From contig JALMGJ010000008.1 in the NCBI GenBank assembly GCA_023362775.1, positions 37,250,501 to 37,314,500 on the forward strand: a stretch of 64,000 nt of DNA, in the 5' to 3' direction. The position numbers were made by a program, and so were the translations under genes. Origin of the DNA: Charina bottae (Eukaryota; Chordata; Lepidosauria; Squamata; Charinaidae). This document shows, piece by piece, positions 47,577 through 58,653 of the stretch (positions are counted from its first letter, which is position 1; the number at the start of each line of letters is the position of its first letter). The notes under the pieces were generated by a model. That model did not search any database. It was not told the DNA's origin and was given only the letters and a program-made list of their open reading frames with translations.

Positions 47577-48170
47577 CATGTTATTTATTTATTCTAAACG
47601 TTTATGCTGCCCAAGGGGGCGTGGTGGCTCAGCGGGTAAGACGCCAGGCTTGTCGATCGGAAGTTCGCAAGTTCGGAGGTTCAAATCCCTAGCCCCGCGT
47701 GACGGAGTGAGCTCCCGCACTAGCCCCAGCTCTTGCCAACCTAGCAATTCGAAAGCATGCAAATGCAAGTAGATGAATAGGAACCACTTCGGTGGGTAGG
47801 TAACAGTGTTCCGCGTGCATCATGCCGGCCACATGACCATGGAAGCGTCTTCGGACAACGCTGGCTCTTTGGCTAACAAACGGAGATGAGCACCGGCCCC
47901 TAGAGTCGGACATGACTGCACAAATGTGCAGGGAGAACCTTTACCTATGCTGCCCAACTCCCAACAATTCTGGGTGGCTCACCACAATCAAACAAAGAAA
48001 TTACAATAAAAAATGGCATGCATGACAAACCAGATGAAATGGAGCAGGGGGTCTTCCTCTCCTTTACCAAAGGCCTGGGTGGGTCTTAATGGCTCTTCTA
48101 AACAACAGTAGAATGGAGGCCATCCAGATCTTAGGGGGAACCTCATTCCACTGTAGATGCCATAATTCCC
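47577..48170 (-). mobile_element. Old L2/CR1 LINE 3' remnant split by a SINE
   Basis: TTATTTATTTATTCTAAACG, then after the SINE TGCTGCCCAACTCCCAAC and TTCTGGGTGGCTCACCACAA. This is the decayed minus-strand 3' end of an L2-like LINE, followed by coding remnants to about 48170. Confidence 0.6.
47615..47945 (+). mobile_element. Sauria-type tRNA-derived SINE
   Basis: Full copy with box A GTGGCTCAGCGGGTAAG, box B GGTTCAAATCC and the BovB-like tail. Target duplication TATGCTGCCCAA (47603-47614 and 47946-47957) inside an older L2-like LINE. Confidence 0.92.
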
Positions 48171-48742
48171 AGCAATATTGGAAACTACAGAATACTGGAT
48201 TACAGCAGACTATGATATGGGATTACTGGACTTTCTCTGAATAGAAATTTCTCAGCTTATTGCAAACTGCATCCATTCAATACAACATCTACGAAGTTTA
48301 ATTATAATGATTTGCAGGCAGCCTACTTTAGAATGAACAAAAGGAAGTGATTCATCAGTACGTGCTTGGTTAAACGGTGGAGCTCAGTGTGAAACGATTT
48401 AAGTTGATAGACATAAATGAACTTGAGTGTTCAGAAGCAATATATCCCTAACTACCAAATTCTTGGCTACTTAAAGGGCAGCACCAGTAGAAGCAAAAGA
48501 AATAATGATGGTACCCACAAAACCTCACATTCTGCTGCTTGTTCTCCCCTCCCCCAGCCATTTTCTTCTTTATTTTAGATTCCTTACTCCTATGGTGCTA
48601 CTAGTGATGAGCATTGATTCTGGCTTCGAAAGGAATTTGGCAACTCTAAGCTGGTAGTACACATATTATCAAAGTTGCACCAAGGCATTTACCAACTGCA
48701 GGGCCTGGGTTCACACAAGAGACCAAACCAACTCAGATTAGG
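48171..48742. other. No gene seen
   Basis: Unique-looking sequence without recognisable features. Confidence 0.45.
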
Positions 48743-48750
48743 GTTTAGTG

Positions 48751-48867
48751 CAGTGTTTTTCAAACTTGGCAACTTTAAGATGTGTGGACTTCAACTCCCA
48801 GAATTCCCCAGCCAGCACTGAAGTTGAAGTCCACACATCTTAAAGTTGCCAAGTCTGAAAAACACTG
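48751..48867. mobile_element. Palindromic hAT-type MITE
   Basis: CAGTGTTTTTCAAACTTGGC to AAGTCTGAAAAACACTG, with near-identical flanks GTTTAGTG and GGTTAGTG. Confidence 0.8.
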
Positions 48868-48875
48868 GGTTAGTG

Positions 48876-49318
48876 CAGTCGGTAAAGACCACTAATGTCT
48901 CTTGACTATCCATCATTACTAAATGTTGCTGTTGAAACAGAATGCCACTAGATGGAGTCTCGCCTTCAATTTTTGGACAACTCTTGTTTACAAGCTCAAC
49001 TTAGCAACTGTGTACCTTCACGTACCAGGTTCCTGAATAATCTCTTGGAGGATTGGCCTTTTAAGCTAAATACTCTGGAAACACCCTGGAGGGAGGCTGC
49101 TACAAGGTCCACTTCACTTGTGGAAACTTCTGAGAAAACCAAGAATTTAATGGAATTATAAGAGGTGGGTATGGAATGTAATTTTATATTATTAAATTAA
49201 CCCTTCTTTCTCTAGCAGAAACACCTGAGGGACCAGCAAAACATTTTTTGTCCCATTTCATGGGAAGGAATTCCTGACCCATCGAACTCTTTTTCTATTG
49301 AATTCAGCAGTCTCCTCA

Positions 49319-49364
<46 letters not shown>

Positions 49365-49733
49365 TCCAAGCAGGACCTTCTGTATCAATATTAACATTGC
49401 CTACCACCCCTCCCAAATTGGAGAAGTTTAACAGTAAATAGAAAAATAGATAAGTTTGTTTAGAATCTGATCTGATGTAAATTTGTTAGAGTGATTATGA
49501 GGAGGGACAGGAGAAACATGTATGCTCCCCCCTCCTTAGAAAAACATAAGTTAAAGAAATTTGTCTAGCAAGTAGGGGTTTTTTATACAAAAGTGTTCTC
49601 ACTTCATTTCCAATAGGCACAGGACATGCATGTAGCCTGATTCACAAAACAAGAAAAGCTATAAGGTGGTTTGCTCACTTGGAGCTCAGTGTGCTGTGCA
49701 ATCCAGCAATTGCAGTTTGTAAGACAAACCATA
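48876..49733. other. No confirmed gene; (AGTA)n at 49320-49364
   Basis: A plus frame at 48952-49161 encodes MESRLQFLDNSCLQ and following residues, ends in a stop, and is followed by GAGGTGGGTATG. It could be a decayed coding sequence but matches nothing I know. An AGTA microsatellite lies at 49320-49364. From 49660 the unclassified AAACCAT repeat begins. Confidence 0.35.
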
Positions 49734-49741
49734 GCTTAGTA

Positions 49742-50057
49742 CAGAGCTTTCCAAACTTTTCATGTTGGTGACACACTTTTTAGACATGCATCATTTCGCG
49801 ACACACTCTTACAGCAGGGCACAAGGCAGGCACTAGGACCTGCACGGAATCACAGCAGGTTTGGAGGCAGCAAGGCACAAGGCAGGCACTAGGACCTGTG
49901 CGGAATCATAGCAGGTTTGGAGGCAGCCAGGCACAAGGCAGGCACTAGGGCCTGCGCGGAATCTTGGCAGGGCTCGGAGGCAGCAGCAGCCGCGACACAC
50001 CCAGACACTGCAGCCGACACACTAACAATGTCGTGACACACAGTTTTGAAAGCTCTG
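49742..50057. mobile_element. hAT MITE, CAGAGCTTTCCAAACT family
   Basis: CAGAGCTTTCCAAACTTTTC to CAGTTTTGAAAGCTCTG. Target duplication GCTTAGTA (49734-49741 and 50058-50065). Same subtype as 5197 in reverse orientation, with three GCACAAGGCAGGCACTAGG repeats. Confidence 0.9.
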
Positions 50058-50065
50058 GCTTAGTA

Positions 50066-50881
50066 TGTTGTATGCATACAGCCAGTGTGTAAGACTGCTC
50101 AATCTAGAGCTGACAGATCTGGGCTGCAAAAATAGAGAGGACCACTAGATGGCAGCAAAGAGATACTCGCAGTTCTCTTTGCAGCCATTTAGTAATTGTT
50201 CAGTTGTTTACAGTTGTAAATGCATAACATCTTGCTCTTCTTTTTCCTAGTCGGGCATTTTCCTAGTCGGGTAGCTCAATATGAATAGCAGAAAATATCC
50301 TTCCCTTCAGCCCAACTCCCTCTATGCAACTGCAGCGGTTTTCAAAATCTCTATTGTGCTCATCACAATGTTTTCACAGTTCCCTCACTGTTAAAATATT
50401 GATTGTATATAGTTTGTGAAATATGGGGAAGGGGTTTATGGGAAAAATGCTACTTCAGCCAAGAGCAAACACACAAGGAGAACTTTTGGGAATGAACAGG
50501 GAGGCCAATCATTCTTCAGACTTTGTTCCTCCATACGAGAAGAAAACAGTCTTGTGAAGATGCGAGAAGGGTCCTATTTTCATCTATGAACTTTTAGAAG
50601 TTATATTTTGGAAGGATTTTCGGTTGGTTATTTAGAAAGGGTTTCTGCCTCCTCTTGTCACCTCTTTGCTGATATTTTAACTCTATTTTTTTCTAGCTGA
50701 TTAACAGAAAAGCATTAGCCAGTTAGAATTTGATTATCTTGGGGGAATGCATGTTCAGACAACATTTTCACCAGTGGAGAACAGGACTGGGGCTATATCA
50801 GGGCTCCAGGCTGCATATCTTTCTATTAGAATGTGTATAGGGCTGTTTTCATCTTAACGTCTTCACCACCAAGGTGGATTT
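50066..50881. other. No gene seen
   Basis: Unique-looking DNA with an 11-bp immediate duplication TTTTCCTAGTCGGG near 50245-50272. Confidence 0.45.
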
Positions 50882-50889
50882 CTATAGGC

Positions 50890-51041
50890 CAGTGTTTCTC
50901 AACCTTGGCAACTTTAAGATGCGTGGACTTCAACTCCCAGAATTCCCCAGCCAGCATGCGGAATGGCTGGGGAATTCTGGGAGTTGAATTCTGGGAGTTG
51001 AAGTCCACGCATCTTAAAGTTGCCAAAGTTGAGAAACACCG
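50890..51041. mobile_element. Palindromic hAT-type MITE
   Basis: CAGTGTTTCTCAACCTTGGC to AAAGTTGAGAAACACCG. Exact target duplication CTATAGGC (50882-50889 and 51042-51049). A small internal duplication GAATTCTGGGAGTTGAA is present. Confidence 0.85.
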
Positions 51042-51049
51042 CTATAGGC

Positions 51050-52602
51050 CATGTCTGGTTGGTTCATTGGCATGAGAGAGATGGTTAGCAATGTAATCTT
51101 GTCCCTTTGTATGCGTTTATTGAGCTACATATATGGGGTAGATCTAAGACAGCTCTTAATCCATGCTGTAATGTTAGAGTCAGGGCATAATCTGATTTAA
51201 TGTTTTTGGGATTCCCAATCTGGTGTCTATGGATATCAGTATACTTACAGATACAAGCCTTTGTGCTTTCTGCACCACCTCGATTTTATTTTGGAACTGG
51301 CCACAGATCCATGGCAGTAATTTTGTGAGTGGGCCAGACCTTCTCCACAGATCTCTGAGAAATGTTTTGCTCAGGACAGGAGATTCTCATAAAAATCTCA
51401 GCAAACTTCCTGCCCTATAAATTCAAGCTTCTCTGATTATGTATCAGAGTGATAAAATACCATTTTGTGGAGAAAAAAATATACCCTCAGCCTACTGACT
51501 ATACCTGTGTTCAGCCAGAAATGCTAATGATGCTTTATAATACTCTTTATTACATCAGTAACAAATCTGTGAGAAATGTCAGACAAAAGGATACGGCTAG
51601 GGGCAATCATTATGGGGTAAGCAGGAGGCAGTTTCCAGTAGCCTCATATCCAATGGATCTCCTAGAGAGGAAACAAGAATTACTAAAGTTTCTCATGGAG
51701 AGTTAGGAAGGCAGCAGTCTCTCATTATGAAAACATAAATAACAATTGAGATAGCTGTTGTCTGTAACAATTGGCAAGTAAGTGGGAGAAAACAGTTATT
51801 TTTAAAAATGAACAGAGATTATCAGAAAGGTTAACAGGATTATCACAAAGAGGATCAAAGATGTAGCAGGGAGGTTTTGTATGGGCAATGAATGCCTTTT
51901 TAACCTGGATTTATAACTGCTCTTAAGGTAACAATCCTAAACTTATGTTTCAGAAGTAAACCTACACTGAATGTAGTAGGACTTACTTCTGAATAAACAT
52001 ATGTAGGACTATGCTATATGACACCTCTGAAATTGCCTTACATAGAAGCTATCCCGTGGCCCACTGTTCATTAAAATCCAAATATAATCTTTATTTTATA
52101 ATAATTCCAAATTGGCCTCATTTCTCTTGGATAAAAGCATCTAGGAAGTGGTGCTAAAATCCATGACTAAACATTCTATGTACCTTTTAACTACAGGTAA
52201 AGACAACAACAAGATACCTAACTGCTCCTGATTTGTGTGTGCAAAGACACCCCCATTTATCTGCAATGGAATATGACTTACACAGGAAAAAGACACTAGC
52301 GTCTGTTTTGAAAGGCAGCACTTATAAAGCGTATGTATTTCTTACCATGTTTTAGAAATACAGTTGAGGTTTCCTGCTTAAAAATACTGCTGCAGCTCAG
52401 AGAACTGAGTGAAGCTGGTATGGATTGGTAAGGATTTGCCATGAGAAGCAAGGAAAGGTATTGGGTGCTAGGAATCTGGGTGACCAGGGTTGGAAATTAT
52501 CTACAACCAGAAGAGAGAAAAGATGATAATGAGATGAAGGGAAGAGGTTGTAACCAAATGAGATCTTCTGATGAGAAGAAGAAATCACTCTGGGGAAGTG
52601 AG
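51050..52602. other. No gene seen
   Basis: About 1.5 kb unique-looking. Frames of 65-92 codons are unsupported. Confidence 0.45.
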
Positions 52603-52675
52603 AGAAAGAAACTTTGTGGGTAAAAAAAAAGCATATGAAAGGTATGGATTCTGGGGCACAAATGGAGACACACAC
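52603..52675 (+). repeat. Direct repeat, copy 1 of 2
   Basis: AAAGAAACTTTGTGGGTAAA through GCATATGAAAGGTATGGATT to CAAATGGAGACACACAC. The same segment recurs at 53893-53966, about 1.29 kb away, on the other side of a Penelope-like element. Confidence 0.85.
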
Positions 52676-53074
52676 AAAAAAAAGACAAAGCCAAAAGTGC
52701 AGAAAAAAGGAAAGAAAGAAAATATAAAGAAGTAGCTTCTGATTTTCTTTACAGCCGTTATAAGTATAAATTTACCTATGGTTGTAACACGACTCTCATT
52801 TTTTCTATAATCTATTTTTTTCTAATCATCAAAACCATAAATCATAAGTTCATCTTTTTCTGTTTCACGCAAAAAGTCTATAAGGGGCTTCCAGTCAGCA
52901 ATAAACATAGATAATGTCTTTTCTCTGATCAAAGAAGTCAACTTGGCTATCATCTCATTGACCTTGGTCTCAATGCTGCCCAAGTCCTTGGAGACACATT
53001 CTTGGTACTCGTGTCATTCCTAGTGGCCATGAGAGTCTTCTTCTGCGGAGTCCTTGGTGCTCTCTGAGCCTGGT

Positions 53075-53130
53075 TGTTTTCTTGCAGACGTTCCATTGCC
53101 AGGCTAGGCAACATCTTCAGTGCGAAAAGG
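53075..53130 (-). ncRNA. Degenerate hammerhead-like motif (PLE)
   Basis: Minus strand has CTGAAGA and the TTGCC/GGCAA stem, but the following box reads TGGAACGTC in place of TGAAACGTC. A core residue is therefore changed and catalysis is unlikely. Confidence 0.4.
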
Positions 53131-53885
53131 GAGTGGGACTTGCTCTCTGTTTATATACCCTGGCTTGTCCTGCCTGTGTTGGTGGGGGTGTTGTACTCTC
53201 CTTGGTAGTTCCTTGATTGGGCTGTTGTTTGCTGTTTGGGTGATTGACTGAGTTAATAGTTCCTTGATTAAGGTCTATTGTGTTGTTTGATTGCTCCTCT
53301 GCTGCTAATCTTGCTGTTAATCTTTGCATATCTTGTTGTTGATTGCTGGCAAAGAGGTGTTCTGGTCTTCTGGCTTTTCTATTGTCTCTTATGAATGGTA
53401 TGTAAATGTTGTTTACCTCTATGTGTCTGTTGATGGCTGCTTTGTCTGGGTGCCAAGCTTCCAGGAATTCTCTAGCATTTTTGGATTTGGCTTGGTTTAA
53501 GATGCTCTCTGTTTCCCAGTTGAAAGTAAGGTTAAGTCTGTCCATGTGTTGTGAGATTAAGGAGTTTTCATCATGTCTTCTGACTGCTAGTTGGTGTTCA
53601 TGGATGCGTTCTGCTAGTCTTCTGCCAGTCTGTCCTACATAGTGGCTGTTACGGTCTTTACACTGTATGTTGTAGATAACTCCTGTTTTCTCTTCTTGGG
53701 CTACTGGGTCTTTTGGTTTACTTACGATGTCCTGAAGGGTTTTGGTTGGTTTGTGTGCTACAGTGATGCCGTGTGGTTGTAACAGTCTATTAGTAGTTTC
53801 TGAGATGTTTCTGATGTATGGCAGTGTAATCCTTTTCATAGCTTCTGTTGGTTTTGCTGTGGTGGGTTGAGTGGTCAGGCACTTT
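53117..53885 (-). pseudogene. PLE protein remnant with GIY-YIG endonuclease domain
   Basis: This is the PLE-derived part of a 324-codon frame. Read from 54091, residues 137-142 are GVIYNI and 151-153 are YVG, which is the GIY-YIG signature. GRRLAERIHEHQ follows (catalytic arginine and tyrosine/histidine region), and AREFLEAW near residues 206-213 supplies the acidic residue. A Q/T/P-rich tail ends the protein. In PLEs this domain nicks target DNA for reverse transcription. The first ~68 residues of the frame are read-through from flanking repeat DNA, and the RT domain is absent. Confidence 0.8.
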
Positions 53886-53892
53886 TTGATAA

Positions 53893-53966
53893 ACAAAGAA
53901 ACTTTGTTGGTTAAAAAGGGGATATGAAAGGTATGGATTCTGGGGCACAAATGGAGACACACACAT
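53893..53966 (+). repeat. Direct repeat, copy 2 of 2
   Basis: Near-identical to 52603-52675 (AAAGAAACTTTGTTGGTTAA...AAATGGAGACACACACA). The pair brackets about 370 bp of other DNA plus the PLE. Confidence 0.85.
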
Positions 53967-54558
53967 GCAGATCTAGGACTCTGCTTGATGAAAGCAAGCT
54001 TAAACCCAGAGAGGAGGAGGAAAGCTTTAAAGAGACAGAAAGGTTTCTTGTGAGTCAGGCAGCTTAAGCAGACAAAACAGATAAGAAACAAAGCTTTCTA
54101 GGTAGGGGATAGGTTACTCAAGAGGAGGAGGTAAAGGAGGAACACATGGAGCTCTTTTCCTCTGGTGGGCTCTGCTGGCATACTTGCCCCCACCTTGGTT
54201 CAAGAGAGGTGGGTTGGTGGGCAAACTTCATTAGGAAGGAAATCAACCCGAGGTGTCAGCTGGAGAGAAGCTGGAGGCCAAGAGAGCGAAGAGCACACCC
54301 AGGGCAGGTGGGTGAGGAGAGTGGACCATGACTAGAGAAAGCAAGGAGCAGCCAGCCTGGATTTGGATTGGGGCCAGTAAGGAGAAGGTGCAAGAGGAAT
54401 CCAGCCAAGAGGAGGAGAGAGGAAACTGTTCCATGAGACTTTTGCAAGATAACTAAGGTTGTTGAATTGGGTAAGTATGTTTGGGGTTTCAGATGCACTG
54501 GGATTTGAAAAGAAGCTGCATGGTTGTTGAGTAACATACACACACACAGATTGCATTC
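53967..54558. other. No gene seen
   Basis: Purine-rich on the plus strand (GGAGGAGG, GAGAAGG). Overlapping minus-strand frames are compositional. Confidence 0.45.
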
Positions 54559-54568
54559 TCTGGTTGTA

Positions 54569-54899
54569 AGGGTTGTGGTGGCTCAGCGGGTAAGATGCCA
54601 GGCTTGTTGATCGGAAGATCGCAAGTTCGGAGGTTCGAATTCCTAGCCCCGTGTGACAGAGTGAGCTCCCACACTCGCCCCAGCTCTTGCCATCCTAGCA
54701 ATTTGAAAGCATGCAAATGCAAGTAGATAAACAGGTACCACTTCGGTGGGAAGGTAACAGCATTCCGCACGTGTCATGCCAGCCACATGACAGTGGAAGC
54801 GCTGGCTCTTTGGCTAAGAAACGGAGATGGGCACCGGCCCCTAGAGTTGGACACGACTGCACAAATGTGCAGGGGGAACGTTTACCTTTACCTTTTAAA
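54569..54899 (+). mobile_element. Sauria-type tRNA-derived SINE
   Basis: Box A TGTGGTGGCTCAGCGGG and box B GGAGGTTCGAATTCC. Tail GGACACGACTGCACAAATGT. Target duplication TCTGGTTGTA (54559-54568 and 54900-54909). Confidence 0.9.
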
Positions 54900-54909
54900 T
54901 CTGGTTGTA

Positions 54910-56767
54910 GATCTATTTGGGTTTACAGTATATGATTATTGTTTTACTGGAAGTAGAGGAATAGAACTGTTCTCAGGCTTTGGTTCTGAAAGCAAGGAAG
55001 TAAAGGTGTGTTGTCTATTCATAACTAAAAGTGTCTTGAGTTTTATTGGATGGGGGGGGGCGTCTTTTAGAGTTTCCCCTGTAGGTGGAAGGATTGACAG
55101 CAGGCTTGATAAGAATAAATTCTATCGCAGCTGGAAGAGATTTTGCTTAGAAAAAACAGGAATGGCTTCTGCATTATAGCAGAAGCTGGAAATCTACACT
55201 CTTAAAACTCTTTGAAGGATGATTTAAAATTGGGATAATTCACCTGAAGTTCCAGGCCTGCATGCAGTCCTCTGAGTAATGTAAACAGCCTCTGCAAATG
55301 GTTAATTTGGTTTTCTGGTAAGAGCAATCTCTGCCTGTCACCTTTGGTGCTGGCTATTTATGGGAAACGGAGATGTCCTCAGGATATGGTAAAAAAAAAA
55401 TCAAGATGGCAGCCACAATGGTGCAACCAAAGTTCTGCCTGTTTTGACCATAACCTGTGGACATCCCTGCTGGGAAAAAAAGTGCCATTCTTCCAACCTG
55501 GTGCCAGAAGAGGCCTGTTGATGGGAGGAAGGAGTGAGTTATGGAGGCAGAGATGCTGTGCTTGCTTTTGGAAGCTTAATTAAGTCTGAACCAGAACACG
55601 GAGACAAATCACTCAAGGGTTTATTCATCATTTTTTAATTTACCTTAATATACAGGCAAAGAAGTTAGATGTAAACAAATAAGAGATTAACCCAGATCAA
55701 ATGGATCATAGTAAGTGTGGTTAGATATACAGTACTATTAGGAACATCATGAAAAATTATAACACTCTCTTAATCTTTCTGAGAAGATTTCAACTTCTCT
55801 TTCAAGTATGAAAAGCTGACCCTGTTGTTATTTTACAAATTGCAGGCAGAATTCTTGGTGAGGACAGAAACTATCTTGCCAAAAGCATCTAAGAAGGCTA
55901 ATTAATTGTTATCAAAAGGATCAAGGAAGAGCAGAATCCCGCCAAACATTTACATTTACATTTGTAGTCTAGCAAAGCAAACCATAACAAAGATTCATAA
56001 ATATTAAGGGCAAAATCATCTCCACCAAATACAATCTACAAAGAGAACTTCTTGTTTCACTCATTAGGTCATACTGAGGGCATGGACACTTATGCATTAA
56101 CTTTATTTCATGCCCAGTAACTGATAGATACCCATTTGATGGCCACCTACTCCAATTTTCTTCATATTTCTTGGGGTGCTATGGACAAAATGTTCTGCAA
56201 AGTTATTACTAACTGTGGTATTAATCTTTCAGGCATGATCGTGTCGAATTTGCTGAGTTTACAAAACGTTACTTCTCAGCCTCGAAGGAAAAAATAATCA
56301 ATCCTCTCCATCATGACATCTGCTGGGGCTCTCCCTTCAAGCTGCGGCACGTGACAACTATTTTGAAAGTACAAGTCCCTTCTGAACAAAGTAAGCTGAT
56401 GAGCTGGCTGGAGGTGGGTGATGGGTTACAGACTCAACAAGGCAATAGGATTGAGGCACAGAGGCAGCGTGTGACCCAATAACCATCTCGGGGGACCAAC
56501 TGGGAGAAAGTGCAAGTGGCTGGAGGACCTCCCAAAGACATCAAAATGGGACTGCAGGAAGCAGATGCTAGACGTGCTTTGGTGGCTCTGAAAGGACAGA
56601 GCTCTGATGTTCTTGATATTGGTAGTGTTCTACTATATAAAGAGTAGTTTTCTGTTTGGTAAAAGGGGAAAGAAATTTGGCAGTGAGATAGAAGAGTGCT
56701 GGGGCTGCAGAAAAGTGGTTTGAGGGTCACTGGTGGCACTGAGGTCACAGACTGCCCACATCAGAAA
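54910..56767. other. About 1.9 kb with no recognised feature
   Basis: Poly-G run near 55052-55060. A minus frame of 104 codons at 56434-56748 shows no domain. Confidence 0.45.
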
Positions 56768-56769
56768 TA

Positions 56770-57177
56770 CAGGTAGTGCTCGCTTAACAACCATTTGTTT
56801 AGTGACGGTTTAGACTTATGACGGTGCTGGAAAAAACAACTTGCAACCGGTCCTCACACGATCATCGCAGCGTCCCCAGTCACATAATCACAATTTGGGC
56901 GCTTGGCAACCAGTTTGCATTTATGACCGTCACAGTGTCCCATGGTCAAGTGATCGCCATTTTCAAGCTTCCTGGCCAGCTTCTGGCAAGCAAAATCAAT
57001 GGGGAACCGCGTGATTCGCTTAACACCATGTGGTTCGCTTAACAGCCGTGGCCACAATATTTGCTTAACGACTGCTGCAAAAAAGGTCATAAAATCGGGT
57101 CAGATTCGCTTAATGACTGCTTTGCTTAGCAACCAAAATTCCGGTCACAATTGTGGTCGTTAAACGAGGACTACCTA
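56770..57177. mobile_element. Non-autonomous DNA transposon, CAGGTAGTCCTC family
   Basis: CAGGTAGTGCTCGCTTAACA to TAAACGAGGACTACCT, with TA at the left edge and a degraded right edge. It shares the GTCATAAAATCGGGTC and GGCAAGCAAAATCAATGGGG blocks with the other two copies, but in reverse order. Confidence 0.75.
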
Positions 57178-57557
57178 TCTTAAATAAGAAGAGACCTACC
57201 TGTGGTCCTTAGTTTAAGGTCTAAAGACTGTTTGTAAGTTCAGACTTTTGGCAAAAAGATCTGTATGATTTCTTGCAGCCTGGTAGGCAGAGAAGAGCGT
57301 GAAGAAAGCAAATAAAGAGAGTAGCTTGTTTCACTCATGATTAATTCAATTTAGACACCGCCCAAATCCAGACTGACTCTGGGTGGTTCACAATAAAAGC
57401 AAACAAGATATAAGGTACAGTGTAAATAGGATTATAAAAAGAAAAACAATAAAGAACAAGATGACGAGTCTAGCCAACAATATGAGTGTCTGTAGGCAAA
57501 GAGACACTTTGCTTGCTCCTTGGGAGGAAAGCTATGGCAAACCTAGACAGCATATTA
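57178..57557. other. No gene; small L2-like 3' fragment
   Basis: ACACCGCCCAAATCCAGACT...CTGGGTGGTTCACAATAAAA near 57355-57400 is a decayed L2/CR1 3' end. Confidence 0.45.
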
Positions 57558-58395
57558 AAAAGCAGAGACATCACCTTGCCGACAAAGGTCCATATAATTA
57601 AAGCTATGGTATTCCCAGTAGTATAGGGGCGTGGTGGCTCAGCAGGTAAGACGCCAGGCTTGTTGATCGGAAGATCACAAGTTCGGAGGTTCGAATCCCT
57701 AGCCCTGCGTGCGGAGTGAGCTCCCGCACTAGCCCCAGCTCTTGCCAACCTAGCAATTCGAAAGCATGCAAATGCAAGTAGATGAATAGGTACCACTTCG
57801 GTGGGTAGGTAACAGCGTTCCGCGCGTGTCATGCGGCCACATGACCGTGGAAGCGTCTTCAGACAACGCTGGCTCTTTGGCTAACAAACGGAGATGAGCA
57901 CCGGCCCCTAGAGTCGGACACGACTGCACAAATGTGCGGGGGGTACCTTTACCTTTATTCCCAGTAGTAATGTATGGCTGTGAGAGTTGGACCATAAGGA
58001 AGGCTGAGAGCCGAAGAATTGATGCTTTCGAACTGTGGTGCTGGAGAAGACTCTTAAGAGTCCCTTGGACTGCAAGGAGGTCAAATCAGTCAATCCTAAA
58101 GGAAATCAACCCTGACTGCTCATTAGAAGGACAGATACTGAAGCTGAAGCTCAAATACTTTGACCACCTAATGCGAAGAGAGGACTCACTGGAAAAGACC
58201 CTGATGCTGGGAAAGACTGAAGGCAAAAGGAGAAGGGGATGGCAGAGGATGAGATGGTTAGATAGTATCACCGATGTAATGAAGATGAATTTGATTAAAC
58301 TCCGGGAGACAGTGGAGGACAGGAAGGCCTGGTGTGCTATGGTCCATGGGGTCACGAAGAGTTGGACATGACTAAACGACTGAACAACAACAAGA
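57558..58395 (+). mobile_element. BovB/RTE LINE 3' fragment, split by a SINE
   Basis: Encodes YGCESWTIRKAESRRIDAFE, WCWRRLLRVPWTARRSNQ, LKLKYFDHLMRREDSLEKT and GKRRRGWQRMRWLDSITD. This is the conserved C-terminus of the BovB ORF2 protein. It ends GACATGACTAAACGACTGAA then CAACAACAA. It is interrupted near its left end by the SINE at 57625-57956. Heavily 5'-truncated. Confidence 0.9.
57625..57956 (+). mobile_element. Sauria-type tRNA-derived SINE inside BovB
   Basis: Full copy with box B GGTTCGAATCC. Target duplication ATTCCCAGTAGTA (57611-57623 and 57957-57969). The disrupted LINE frame reads through the duplicated site (VFPVVMYGCESW) when the insertion is ignored. Confidence 0.92.
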
Positions 58396-58608
58396 AAGGC
58401 AAAGAGAAAGGAATGGCTGTCTCCATGTTTGGCACACAGATGCTCATCTGAAGGAAGGGCTATAATCAAAATGGAAGATGTTATATTGATTCCATGCAAA
58501 ACAGATGTAAGCATGAAATAAAAGAAAGCCCTAAAAATCCACATGTTGTAGTTTAAGTCAATGATAGACAATTGCTGATCGGAGGCAATTTTATCTAACT
58601 GTTTTATC

Positions 58609-58614
58609 AAACAT

Positions 58615-58653
<39 letters not shown>

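Larger units (their letters stand above)
53045..53885 (-). mobile_element. Penelope-like element, 3' half
   Basis: The left part (GGAGTCCTTGGTGCTCTCTG, then CTTGCAGACGTTCCATTGCC) is the PLE terminal region. To its right lies the C-terminal coding half with the GIY-YIG endonuclease. The reverse transcriptase is missing, so the copy is 5'-truncated on the minus strand. No clear target duplication was identified. Confidence 0.8.

Noticed and set aside
48952..49161. 69-codon plus frame MESRLQFLDNSC with following GAGGTGGGTA
   Set aside because: Could be decayed coding DNA, but there is no recognisable homology and the stop lies before the donor-like site.
53886..54091. N-terminal 68 residues of the 324-codon minus frame as part of the PLE protein
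   Set aside because: This portion translates the duplicated flanking segment (also at 52603-52675), not PLE sequence.
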